The notes under the pieces are model-generated. The model was not told where the DNA came from. It saw only the letters and a program-made list of their open reading frames with translations, and did no database searches. From Dyella sp. SG609 (lineage in GTDB: Bacteria; Pseudomonadota; Gammaproteobacteria; Xanthomonadales; Rhodanobacteraceae), in NCBI RefSeq assembly GCF_012275375.1, contig NZ_JAAZQJ010000002.1:1-64000 (forward strand): 64,000 nucleotides of DNA, written 5' to 3'. The position numbers and the translations under genes are program-made. Within the stretch, counting starts at the first letter, position 1, and each line of letters opens with the position of its first letter. Below, in pieces: positions 42,447 through 51,032 of the stretch.

Positions 42447-42558
42447 TCGATGCGCCGATTCAGAGAGACCGCTAAATAAAAATCTGTAGATCGCGTCGTA
42501 CAACCGTCGTCGACTCATCAGTTGACCACTGCGGGAAACGCGCAGCTCCGCCGATATA

Positions 42559-42584
42559 CATCCGTTTGAAAATGGCGATCAATG
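42559..42584 (+). repeat. imperfect direct repeat, copy 1
   Basis: A 26-base unit starting CATCCGTTTGAAAATGGCGA. It matches the unit at 42745-42770 at 23 of 26 positions, same orientation, 186 bases apart. It may mark an old duplication or a pair of regulatory sites upstream of the NRPS operon. Confidence 0.5.
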
Positions 42585-42744
42585 TGCTCGCAGCATGTAG
42601 CGCAGACGTGAACGCATTAATGGCCATGACGGCTAGTCGTGCGCAGATGAGAAAGCCAACCGATACCAGCCGCCATGGACAGGTATCGGCAGGGATATGT
42701 CACGACAAATACGCTCAAGGATCGGCATGCGCACTACCAATAGG

Positions 42745-42770
42745 CATCCGCTTGAAAATAGCGATCCATG
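42745..42770 (+). repeat. imperfect direct repeat, copy 2
   Basis: A 26-base unit starting CATCCGCTTGAAAATAGCGA, the partner of 42559-42584. Differences are T/C, G/A and A/C. Confidence 0.5.
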
Positions 42771-42847
42771 CGCGAGCAAGCCGCGCAGGCGGCGGAATCA
42801 GCAGCACGGCCAGCCGATTGCAGCAAGCCCGGCGATGCGCAGCAGTC

Positions 42848-44059
42848 TCAGCCCCTGAATGGCTGGATGGGTGAGTCCTCCATGGCGCGCATGACGCGAT
42901 TGCGGCCTCCTTGCTTGGCCGCATAGAGCGCCCGATCGGCCGCGACGACCACCGATCGCCAATTCGCCTCGGCGCCCCTGGCGATGCAGTAGCCGATGCT
43001 GACCGTGCACTGCAGCGGCTGGTCGTGCAGCAGCGCGATCGCCTGGCTCTCCACGGCGCGCCGCAAGCGTTCCGCGGCTTCCATCGCCGCCGGTTCCTCG
43101 GCCTGATGAAGCAGCACCATGAATTCCTCGCCGCCTACGCGGGCCAGGATGTCCTTCTCGCGGATGTTGCGCCTGAGCGCATCGGCGATGGCTACGAGCA
43201 CCTGGTCGCCGCCGTCGTGGCCCCAGCGGTCGTTGATCGACTTGAACCGGTCCACGTCGATCATCAGCACGGCGATGGCAGTGTTGCGCTGCTGGGATTG
43301 CGCCATGCGCTGCTCGCCTTGTTCCCACATGACGCGCCGGTTGGCCACGCCAGTGAGGGGATCCTGGCTGGCGTGACGGATCAATTCCGCGTCGAGCTTG
43401 CGCGTCAGCATCCACAGCAGGCAGGGCGTAATGACCCAGGTAAGCACGACCCTGGAGAGCAAGCCGAAGGTCGAGGTGTGGTCGGGGCCGGCGAGGACCT
43501 GCGGGTGCGCCATCCACCATGACATCCGCATCAGCAGCATGGCTGCCCACAGGAAATGGAACAGGCCTGCGAGGCGCGCGACCGGCCGCTGCGCCGGGTC
43601 CTTGCATTGCCAGAACGCCACGCCGGTGGCGACCGTAACGACGCCGGTCAGGGCTCCGCCGAGAATGACCATGTGGCGAAGGTTTTCGCCTTCATGGATC
43701 ACCAGTCCGGTTTCGATCAGCGCAAGCACCGCCACCGGGGCCAGCACCCACAATGCGCGCCTGGACAAGCCCAGGTAGAAGTTGGCCGCCAGCAGCGCCA
43801 GCACCGTGCCCGCATCGATCAGGAGGTTGCCGGCCAGGCCCAGGCCAGGAAAATCGAGATGGAAAGCGGGAGCGAAAAGGACCCCGAAACCGGCGGCGAA
43901 TGCAGCGTAGCTGAGGCTCCATAACAGCACCCCAGGCTCGCGCCCGGCGCCGGGGCGGGCGATGTACAGGGCCAGGAACAGGGCCGAGGACAACGCGGCC
44001 AGCAAGGCATTGACCAGCAGCAGCGTGCCGGCATGCATCAAGCTCGCGATCCATTCCAT
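42848..44059 (-). CDS. membrane-bound diguanylate cyclase (GGDEF)
   Basis: 403 residues. The first 230 residues hold about seven hydrophobic helices, for example TLLLVNALLAALSSALFLALYI and VITPCLLWMLTRKLD. The GGDEF domain follows: DPLTGVANRRVMWEQGE, LMIDVDRFKSINDRWGHDGGDQVL, active site RVGGEEF near residue 322, and a C-terminal ADRALYAAKQGGRNRV. An upstream RxxD inhibitory site is not obvious. It should make cyclic di-GMP from two GTP in response to a membrane or periplasmic signal, affecting biofilm and motility. It lies upstream of the NRPS operon on the same strand but 551 bases away, so co-transcription is unlikely. Confidence 0.93.
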   Translation of the reverse strand: MEWIASLMHAGTLLLVNALLAALSSALFLALYIARPGAGREPGVLLWSLSYAAFAAGFGVLFAPAFHLDFPGLGLAGNLLIDAGTVLALLAANFYLGLSRRALWVLAPVAVLALIETGLVIHEGENLRHMVILGGALTGVVTVATGVAFWQCKDPAQRPVARLAGLFHFLWAAMLLMRMSWWMAHPQVLAGPDHTSTFGLLSRVVLTWVITPCLLWMLTRKLDAELIRHASQDPLTGVANRRVMWEQGEQRMAQSQQRNTAIAVLMIDVDRFKSINDRWGHDGGDQVLVAIADALRRNIREKDILARVGGEEFMVLLHQAEEPAAMEAAERLRRAVESQAIALLHDQPLQCTVSIGYCIARGAEANWRSVVVAADRALYAAKQGGRNRVMRAMEDSPIQPFRG

Positions 44060-44200
44060 AACCTCTCCGAACGATGGCGCTTCGGTGGCCGATGGTCCCT
44101 CGGCTCGCGCACAACTTATCTCGGATGGTATCGGCCGGCCATGGATGGCCTTGAGGCCCGGGATCCGCGCGACAAGACAAAGCAGGCCGCGCGGCGCGCA

Positions 44201-46630
44201 CTAAGGCGAAACGACGCCGATGCGCACCTCCTGCGCCGGCAGTCCCGGCACCTCCACGTGCACGGTGGCGTCGCCCGCCAGCGCGGATGCCCGCACCGCC
44301 GCGACGATGCGGCCATGAAAACTGCGCCGCCGGCCGGACTGGAAGCTGGAGGCATCGTGCGGATCGCCATTGCCCACGCCGGCCAGTGTCGCGGCGCCGC
44401 CGACGAGCACGTTCATGGGCCGGTCCTGATCCGGTGCATAGACCGGCACGCCCTCGGCGTCGATCAATTCCGCCGTGACGTAGGCCAGATCCTGGCCGTC
44501 GGCGCGAAGGCGGGCGCGATCCACCGACAGCCGCAGCGCCGCAGGCTCGGCCGCGGTGCGCAATTCCCAGCGCCCGGCAGCGCGGCCGTCGCGATAGCCG
44601 ACCGCCACCAGGCGGCCGGGCGCGTAGGGCACCCGGTAGGCCGCCTTGTATTCCGTCTGCACGCCGACCGGCTTGCGCCCCAGGCTTTTGCCGTTGAGGA
44701 AAAGTTCGACCTCCGGATACTCGGCATAAACCACCACGTCCAGCGGCTTGCCTTCCCGTCCCGGCCAGCTCCAGCTTGGATGGACGTCGTCCAGCGACCA
44801 GTCCAGATGCGGCGGCGTGATCGGAAACAGATGGCGGTCGGGCAGGTCTTCGGTGCCGGGCGGTTGCCTGACGAACGCCGAGATCGGATCGATGCCGGTC
44901 TTCCACAGCACTTCCCGGTAATACGCCGCCGGCCGCTTGCGCCCGGTGGCATCGATCTCGCCGCAATAGGCCAGGTGCCAAGGGTAAGGCCCGAGCTTCT
45001 GCCAGTCCTGGCTGTAGCCCATCCAGCCGATGCCCGTTTCGCCCAGATAGTCGACGGCGGTCCACACGAAGTCGCCCAGCACCCAGGGCATGGTCTCCAC
45101 GCTGCGCCAATAGACGAACGCATCCTTCGAGATGGATTCGGAAGTGAACATCACGCGCGCGGGAAAGCGCCGGTGATCGTCGGCGAATTCATGGGCGTGA
45201 TAGTTGTACCCCGCCACGTCGAGCACGGCGAACTGGCCGTCGCTCTCCGGGCCGCCGGTGCTGACGGCCTGGGTAACCGGGCGGGTGGCATCGAGCAGGC
45301 GCACGCGGGCCACCATCCGGCGCGCGGTCTCGATGCCCGGTGCCGCGCCCTGTTCGGGAATTTCGTTGCCGATGCTCCAGAACAGCACGCTGGGATGATT
45401 GCGGCCGCTCAGCACCAGGCTGTCCAGGTCGGCGGGCCAGTCCTGCGCGAAGAAGCGGGCATAGTCCTGCGCTTTCTTCTGTCGGCTCCAGGCATCGAAC
45501 GCCTCGTCGACGACCAGCATGCCCAGCTCGTCCGCGGCGTCGAGCGTGGCCTGGCTGGCGGGGTTATGCGCGCTGCGGATGGCGTTGTAGCCCGCGGCCT
45601 TCATCAGCGCGACCTTGCGCGCATCCGCGGCGGGCAGGCCGGCCGCGCCAAGCATGTAATTGTCGTGGTGCATGTTGCCGCCGCGCAGCAGCACCTGCCT
45701 GCCATTGATGCGCAGCCCGTGCGCCGCGTCGACGGTGATGCTGCGGATGCCGAAGCGCGTGCGCCGCACGTCGGAGCCGCCGTCGGCCGTGCGCACGGTC
45801 TGCTCCAGCACGTACAGGTTGGGCGAGTCGGGCGACCACAGCGCGGGCTGGCTCAGGTCGAACGCGCTTGCGTCGGCGACCTTCGCGCCCGGTGCAAGCG
45901 TCGTCTTGTGATCGTTCCGCGCCACCACGCTTCCATCCGGTGAAAGGATGCGCGTGCTCACCTCGACAGGCTGGCTTCGCCCGGAGCCATTGGCGACCTC
46001 CAGGTGCGCCTCCACCCTGGAGGCCGCGGCGCCGACCGACGGCGTGACGACCTGGACGCTGTCCGGTTCGATATGCACCGGCGGCAGCAATTCCAGAGTG
46101 GCGGGGCGGATCAGCCCCGAGCCGGCATACCAGCGCGACGAGGGATCGGCATGGTCGACCCGGATCGCCAGCACGTTGTCGCCAGCGTGCAGCTTGCCCG
46201 TCAGGTCGACGGTAAACGCGCTGTAGCCGTAGTGATGCTTGCTTACGTGCTGCCCGTTGATCCACACGTCGGCATCCATGTAGATCGCTTCGAAGCGGAC
46301 CAGCACCGTGCGCGTTGCGTCTTGCGCACTCAAGGACAGATGGCGCCGGTACCAGCCGACGCCGCCGGGCAGATAGCCGGAGTCCTGTCCGCTGACCGCG
46401 TCGCGGTCGAACGGCGGGGAGCCGTCGGGCTTGTCCTCGATCGACCAGTCGTGCGGTACCGACACCTGGCGCCAGGAGCGATCGTCATAGGCAGCCACGT
46501 CGGCGCCCTTGGCGTCGCCGCGCTGGAAGCGCCAGTCCTGCGACAGGCTGCGTTGCTCGGCCGCCGCATGCGGCGGGAGAACGGAGGCGGCGAGGGCTAA
46601 GCAGAAAGCCCATCCATGCTTGGCGGTCAT
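44201..46630 (-). CDS. GH2 beta-galactosidase-type enzyme, secreted
   Basis: 809 residues from ATG 46630. Signal peptide ends PPHAAAE. GH2 layout: sugar-binding jelly roll (SVPHDWSIEDKP, WINGQHVSKHHYGYSAFTVDLT), immunoglobulin-like domain, TIM barrel with RGGNMHHDNYMLGAA, acid/base Glu423 in SIGNEIPE and nucleophile Glu498 in MFTSES, then beta-sandwich domains including a DUF4982-like segment (VVVYAEYPEVELFLNGKSLG). Such exported GH2 enzymes act as beta-galactosidases, often on xyloglucan or galactan side chains, but beta-mannosidase or glucuronidase specificity cannot be excluded. The LamG/lyase-like gene is 216 bases upstream on the same strand. Confidence 0.9.
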   Translation of the reverse strand: MTAKHGWAFCLALAASVLPPHAAAEQRSLSQDWRFQRGDAKGADVAAYDDRSWRQVSVPHDWSIEDKPDGSPPFDRDAVSGQDSGYLPGGVGWYRRHLSLSAQDATRTVLVRFEAIYMDADVWINGQHVSKHHYGYSAFTVDLTGKLHAGDNVLAIRVDHADPSSRWYAGSGLIRPATLELLPPVHIEPDSVQVVTPSVGAAASRVEAHLEVANGSGRSQPVEVSTRILSPDGSVVARNDHKTTLAPGAKVADASAFDLSQPALWSPDSPNLYVLEQTVRTADGGSDVRRTRFGIRSITVDAAHGLRINGRQVLLRGGNMHHDNYMLGAAGLPAADARKVALMKAAGYNAIRSAHNPASQATLDAADELGMLVVDEAFDAWSRQKKAQDYARFFAQDWPADLDSLVLSGRNHPSVLFWSIGNEIPEQGAAPGIETARRMVARVRLLDATRPVTQAVSTGGPESDGQFAVLDVAGYNYHAHEFADDHRRFPARVMFTSESISKDAFVYWRSVETMPWVLGDFVWTAVDYLGETGIGWMGYSQDWQKLGPYPWHLAYCGEIDATGRKRPAAYYREVLWKTGIDPISAFVRQPPGTEDLPDRHLFPITPPHLDWSLDDVHPSWSWPGREGKPLDVVVYAEYPEVELFLNGKSLGRKPVGVQTEYKAAYRVPYAPGRLVAVGYRDGRAAGRWELRTAAEPAALRLSVDRARLRADGQDLAYVTAELIDAEGVPVYAPDQDRPMNVLVGGAATLAGVGNGDPHDASSFQSGRRRSFHGRIVAAVRASALAGDATVHVEVPGLPAQEVRIGVVSP

Positions 46631-46745
46631 AGGCGGCTCGGGAGTGGCGGGAAGCCGCGGCTGCAGCGCGGCGGCGGCCACGGTGCAGCAGTGCGTGCAG
46701 CCAGTCACTGGCGAAATAGCGCAGGCGCGGTTGCGAAATTCGCCG

Positions 46746-46776
46746 CTGCAATGCGGCATGGCATGCCGCATTGCAG
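46746..46776. terminator. 14-bp perfect hairpin between the LamG-lyase and GH2 genes
   Basis: CTGCAATGCGGCAT-GGC-ATGCCGCATTGCAG. It lies about 70 bases past the stop of the upstream minus-strand gene and 116 bases before the GH2 start. No T run follows on either strand, so it may be a stabilising hairpin or a large operator and not a terminator. Confidence 0.4.
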
Positions 46777-46846
46777 GGTTGCGCGCAAAGGGGCCGCGGA
46801 CCCGTGGCGGAAACGCGGCCGTTCAAGCCCGGCCTGGCCGGCCGGA

Positions 46847-49078
46847 TCAGCCGGCCGCCAGTACCGCCACCTCGGCGTCGGAGAGTGCGCCGCGGTAGAG
46901 GCGGAAGTCGCTTACCAGGCCATCGAACGTCACGTCGTTGGCGAACTGCGAGCGGCCGATCCACAGGTTCGCCGCCTCCACCATCTGGCACGGGGGAAAG
47001 AACATCGCCTGGTTGCTTCCCACCACGCGGCCGTTGACGTAGAGCTTGCCGGTCTGTCCGCCGAGGCTGACCGCCACGTGCACCCATTCGCCGGCGGCCA
47101 GCGGCGCCGGCGCGTTGATCACGCACTGGCCATTGTTCTGGTTCGGCGATATCACGAAGCTCAGCGTGCCGCTGCCGCCGTTCGGCGTCAGGAACATGTT
47201 CTTGTCGATGCTCGCGCCGAAGTCGAAGATGCGCGCCCAGGTCTGCCCTCCATGCCAGTACACCCAGGCGGCGATGGTGAAATCGCCGACCGTGTCCAGC
47301 AGCGAGGCGGGCAGGGCGACATAGGCGCCCTTGCCGTTCAAGGCGACGCCCGGGCGCTTCGTGCTGCCGGCGCTGCCCCAGCCCGCGCCGCCGAGCAGCT
47401 TGCCGGCGTGGCCGTGGCCGCTGCTGTCGCTGGCATTGCCGCCGGTGCCGTCGGTGAATGCCAGATGCGTGTCCAGCAGCGTCCCGGCCACGGCCCAGGC
47501 CTCGTTCGAGGCGGCGCTTTCGCCGGTGGCGTTCTGCGCGGTGACTACGTAGTAGTACGTGCCGGCCTGGGCCGGATGGTCGCTCCAGGTCAGCAGGTCC
47601 GTGATGCCGTGGGCGACGGCGGTGTACGGGCCGCCCTTCGCCGTTGCGCGCTTGACGGTGTAGCTCTGCGCGTAGGCGCTGCCCCACCACGACAGCACGA
47701 TGCGGCCGCCCAGCGTGATCGCGGTGAGGCCGCTCGGCGGGCTGCCGGCGGCGATCGGGTCGCGCTGGAAGGTCAGCGTGCCGTAGCCGAACTGGTCCGA
47801 GCCGCCACCGCCCTCCGGTGCCGTGAGCGCGGCGAATTTCTGCGAATACGGCGCGGCGATGCCGCGGCGGTTCACGTAGTGATTGAAGATCATGGCCCAC
47901 ATCGGCCGGCTGTTGCCCTGGCCGCCGGTCGCGAACACCCGGTCGCTGAAGCCGGGACCGTCGTAGGGCGCGAACGGCATCGCGTAATACGTGCTGCCCG
48001 ACTGGATCAGATTGCCCTTGGCGACGTATTCGCACGCGGCCAGCACGCGGTTGTTGGCATAGCCGTACAGATCGACGCCCTGGTTCCAGGCCATTTCGCA
48101 GATGCAGGTCACCAGCGAGATGCTGAGCGTGTCGTGGCCCTGGTCGCGGCCGGATTCCTGGGTCTGGCCGAGGTAGCCCGGGTGCATGTAGTACACCATC
48201 TGCCCGATCGCGCCGTTGCCCAGGCCTTGCTTGAAGTAAGTCACCGCCGCATCGAACATCGCGCGGTTGTCGCACAGCACGCCGATGGCCATTACCGCGG
48301 CCGTCGCGCACAGGTCCCAGCTGGAATAGACGCTGAGGCTGCTGGGATGGGCGAGGTCGGCGATGCCGGCGTTCATCGGATAGAAGATCTGGCTCATCAT
48401 GGACTGGAAACGCGCGAAGTCCGCCGCCTGCCAGCCCGTATACGAGCGCATGATTTCGCCCACGTTGGCAAATTGATAACCCTGGATGCCGGCGACCAGG
48501 AAGCCGTCGTAATGGCCGTCGGCCCACCAGATCTGCTTCAGCGTGGACGACCATGCGTTCATGATCCGCACGGCGCAGTCGGCGGCGTGCGTGTCGCCGG
48601 AGATCTTCCAGCGCAGGGCATTGAGGTAGGCGGCGCGGACGTCCTCGGTGAACAGCCACGAGTTGTCCTGGTCGCTGCCCCGATAGATCACCGCGCGCGG
48701 ATTGGGCGTCCAGCTCGAACTTGCCTCCTGCTGCGCCAGGATGTTCAGCCAGGTAGTGCTCCATGGATAGGCCATGCTGCGCAGCTTGGCGCCCATGCGG
48801 TTGAAATCGGCCTGCGTGTGCAGCAGGCCGGGATGCACGAACGCCGCGGTTGCCGACGTCGCCGCCAGTGCATGGTCCGCGGCGATGGCGGCCAGCGAGG
48901 GCAGGCCGGCCGCGCGCAGCAGTCCGGCGGGCGCGAGCAGTGCAGCGGCGCCGACGCCGCCCAGTCCGCGCATGAAGGCCCGGCGCGACATCGCGGCCGC
49001 TTTCATCGGCGCGTCGTCCGCGTACAGTTCCGTCCCCGGTTTTTGCTCCGGCATGTCCTCATGCGTGTCGATCGTCAT
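46847..49078 (-). CDS. Tat-exported alginate-lyase-like protein with C-terminal LamG domain
   Basis: 743 residues from ATG 49078, AGGAG 6 bases upstream. Twin-arginine signal SRRAFMRGLGGVGAAALL at 31-48. Residues about 90-430 form an (alpha/alpha) toroid of the alginate-lyase type: ALRWKISGDTHAADCAVRIMNAWSST, YQFANVGEIMRSYTGW, CEMAWNQGVDLYGYANNRVLAACEYVAKGN and ESGRDQGHDTLS, cited in parts. A fibronectin-like region follows (YTVKRATAKGGPYTAV), then a LamG/concanavalin-like domain from about 550 (FTIAAWVYWHGGQTW, GEWVHVAVSLGG, FRLYRGALSDAEVAVLAAG). It should degrade or bind an acidic polysaccharide outside the cell. A paralogue lies at 57411-59669. Substrate unknown. Confidence 0.82.
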   Translation of the reverse strand: MTIDTHEDMPEQKPGTELYADDAPMKAAAMSRRAFMRGLGGVGAAALLAPAGLLRAAGLPSLAAIAADHALAATSATAAFVHPGLLHTQADFNRMGAKLRSMAYPWSTTWLNILAQQEASSSWTPNPRAVIYRGSDQDNSWLFTEDVRAAYLNALRWKISGDTHAADCAVRIMNAWSSTLKQIWWADGHYDGFLVAGIQGYQFANVGEIMRSYTGWQAADFARFQSMMSQIFYPMNAGIADLAHPSSLSVYSSWDLCATAAVMAIGVLCDNRAMFDAAVTYFKQGLGNGAIGQMVYYMHPGYLGQTQESGRDQGHDTLSISLVTCICEMAWNQGVDLYGYANNRVLAACEYVAKGNLIQSGSTYYAMPFAPYDGPGFSDRVFATGGQGNSRPMWAMIFNHYVNRRGIAAPYSQKFAALTAPEGGGGSDQFGYGTLTFQRDPIAAGSPPSGLTAITLGGRIVLSWWGSAYAQSYTVKRATAKGGPYTAVAHGITDLLTWSDHPAQAGTYYYVVTAQNATGESAASNEAWAVAGTLLDTHLAFTDGTGGNASDSSGHGHAGKLLGGAGWGSAGSTKRPGVALNGKGAYVALPASLLDTVGDFTIAAWVYWHGGQTWARIFDFGASIDKNMFLTPNGGSGTLSFVISPNQNNGQCVINAPAPLAAGEWVHVAVSLGGQTGKLYVNGRVVGSNQAMFFPPCQMVEAANLWIGRSQFANDVTFDGLVSDFRLYRGALSDAEVAVLAAG

Positions 49079-49373
49079 CCGATTCTCCTGTTGCAATAAA
49101 TGAGGGGGCGATCCGCACGTATGCCGATGCGCCGAAGACGGAGTGTATGGAGGGCTCTGGTGATTCGATGTGTTGGATGCGCATGCAAATGTGATGCGAA
49201 GCGCAGGAACGGTGATCTGGCCCGGATTGACCGGCAACCGCCAAGTGCGGTTTCGTTCTTTGCGAAATTCACCGGCACAAGTTGTGTTTTACGCCAGTCG
49301 GCGTGCACGGTTGCCTGCCTCTCTGTGGCGCGCCGATACAATCCGGCGACACGTGATCACGGGGAGATGAGTC

Positions 49374-50948
49374 GTGCGGGGAAGGATCCATGCTTTTGCA
49401 GCAGGCTCGATCACGCTCATGCTGGCACTGCAGGGGGCGGCGCGCGCCGGCGTACCCGACCGCACGATCTCCATCGACGTCGCCGCACCGGCGACGGCGC
49501 GCAGCGGCTTCGAAACGTTCTCGGTGGGCTCGGACTATCCAGGCACCTTGCTGCGCGAAGACAGCCTCGCCCAGCTCAGGACGGTTCGTGAGGAACTGGG
49601 TTTCCGCTACATCCGCTTCCACGCCATCTTCCACGAAGTGCTCGGCACCTATCGCGAGGAGCACGGCAAGCCGGTCTACGACTGGACGAAGATCGATGCG
49701 CTGTACGACAGGCTCCTGGGCATGGGCATCCGGCCCTTCGTCGAACTCGGCTTCACGCCGGAGGCGATGAAGAGTTCCGATCAGCGCATTTTCTACTGGA
49801 AGGGCAATACCTCGCATCCGGACCTGGCCAAGTGGGCCGCGCTGATCGAGGCCTTCGCGCGCCACCTGGAGCAACGCTACGGCCGCGCGGAAATCCGCCG
49901 CTGGTACTACGAGGTCTGGAACGAACCCAATCTCGCCGGCTTCTGGGAGGGCGCGGACCGGGACGCCTACTTCACGCTGTACGACGTGACCGCGCGCGCG
50001 CTGAAACGCGTCGACCCGCAATTGAAGGTCGGCGGCCCCGCCACGGCCGGAGCGGCCTGGGTGCCCGAGTTCATCGCGCATGCGGCGAAAGCGGATGTGC
50101 CGCTCGATTTCATCACCACGCACACCTATGGCGTCGATGGCGGTTTTCTCGACGAGAACGGCAAGGAAGACACCAAGCTGTCGGCGTCGCCCGATGCCAT
50201 CGTCGGCGACGTGCGCAGGGTGCGGCAGCAGATCCAGGCCTCGGCCCGTCCCGGCCTGCCGCTGTACTTCACCGAGTGGAGCACCAGCTACACCCCGCGC
50301 GATGCCGTGCACGATGCCTACCTCAGCGCGGCCTACATCCTGAGCAAGCTCAAGGCGGTGGACGGGATGGCGCAGGGCATGAGCTACTGGACCTTCAGCG
50401 ATCTGTTCGAAGAACCCGGACCGCCGACGGCGCCGTTCCAGGGCGGTTTCGGCCTGCTCAATCCGCAGGGCATCCGCAAGCCCGCCTACTTCGCCTACAA
50501 ATATCTCAACCAGCTCGGCAAGCAGCAGCTGGCCACCGCGGACGCGGAAAGCATCGCCACCTGGGACGGCCGCGCATTCAAATTGCTGGTCTGGCATTTC
50601 CAGCAGCCCCGGCAGGCACGGAGCAACCGTTCCTTCTATACGAAGGTCACCCCCGCGGCGCCGGCGGCCAGCGTGCGGCTCAGCATCAAGGGCCTGCCGG
50701 CAGGGCATTACCGGATCACCACGCATCGCACGGGCTACGACGCCAACGATGCGTACACCGCGTATCTGCGGATGGGATCGCCCGCGTCGCTGGACGCGGC
50801 CCAGCTGCAGAAGCTGCGCGCGCTTACCGAGGATCATGCCGATACGGCCCGGTTGACCGTCGCCAGCTCCGGTGCCGGCGATGCGGTGATCCCCATGCAC
50901 GACAACGACGTGGTGCTGTTCGAGCTTTCGCCGGAAGACACGCGCTGA
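49374..50948 (+). CDS. GH39 beta-xylosidase-type enzyme, secreted
   Basis: 524 residues from GTG 49374, preceded by GGGGAGA at 6 bases. Signal peptide ends GAARAG. GH39 signs: IRFHAIFHEVLGTY, acid/base Glu184 in EVWNEPNLAGFW, DFITTHTYG, nucleophile Glu301 in LYFTEWSTSY, and AYFAYKYLNQLG. The C-terminal beta domain ends DNDVVLFELSP. The enzyme should release xylose from xylan or xyloglucan oligosaccharides; some GH39 members are alpha-L-iduronidases or act on other glycosides. It is divergent from the LamG-lyase gene (295 bases, shared promoter region) and converges on GH74 with a strong hairpin between. Confidence 0.9.
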   Translation: MRGRIHAFAAGSITLMLALQGAARAGVPDRTISIDVAAPATARSGFETFSVGSDYPGTLLREDSLAQLRTVREELGFRYIRFHAIFHEVLGTYREEHGKPVYDWTKIDALYDRLLGMGIRPFVELGFTPEAMKSSDQRIFYWKGNTSHPDLAKWAALIEAFARHLEQRYGRAEIRRWYYEVWNEPNLAGFWEGADRDAYFTLYDVTARALKRVDPQLKVGGPATAGAAWVPEFIAHAAKADVPLDFITTHTYGVDGGFLDENGKEDTKLSASPDAIVGDVRRVRQQIQASARPGLPLYFTEWSTSYTPRDAVHDAYLSAAYILSKLKAVDGMAQGMSYWTFSDLFEEPGPPTAPFQGGFGLLNPQGIRKPAYFAYKYLNQLGKQQLATADAESIATWDGRAFKLLVWHFQQPRQARSNRSFYTKVTPAAPAASVRLSIKGLPAGHYRITTHRTGYDANDAYTAYLRMGSPASLDAAQLQKLRALTEDHADTARLTVASSGAGDAVIPMHDNDVVLFELSPEDTR

Positions 50949-50985
50949 TCCTGCGCGCGCGGGCAGGCCGGCTTTCAGCCCGCCG

Positions 50986-51028
50986 CTGCGGCGCTCTTCT
51001 CCGCCCGTGGCGGAGAAGAGCGCCGCAG
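50986..51028. terminator. 20-bp perfect hairpin between convergent GH39 and GH74
   Basis: Left arm CTGCGGCGCTCTTCTCCGCC, loop CGT, right arm the exact reverse complement. It ends 4 bases before the GH74 stop and begins 38 bases after the GH39 stop. Neither side has a T tract, but the stability and place fit a shared transcription end. Confidence 0.65.
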
Positions 51029-51032
51029 CCGA

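Larger units (their letters stand above)
42297..42847. other. intergenic region upstream of the NRPS operon
   Basis: 551 bases, clearly lower in GC than the rest of the window. It holds the probable NRPS promoter (42418-42446) and a pair of imperfect 26-base direct repeats (42559-42584 and 42745-42770). A 102-codon plus-strand frame at 42566-42874 spans both repeats and overlaps the cyclase end; it has no recognisable domain and I do not call it a gene. Confidence 0.6.

Noticed and set aside
42566-42874. 102-codon plus-strand frame upstream of the NRPS operon
   Set aside because: No recognisable domain, spans both direct repeats, overlaps the diguanylate cyclase C-terminus and has no good ribosome site.
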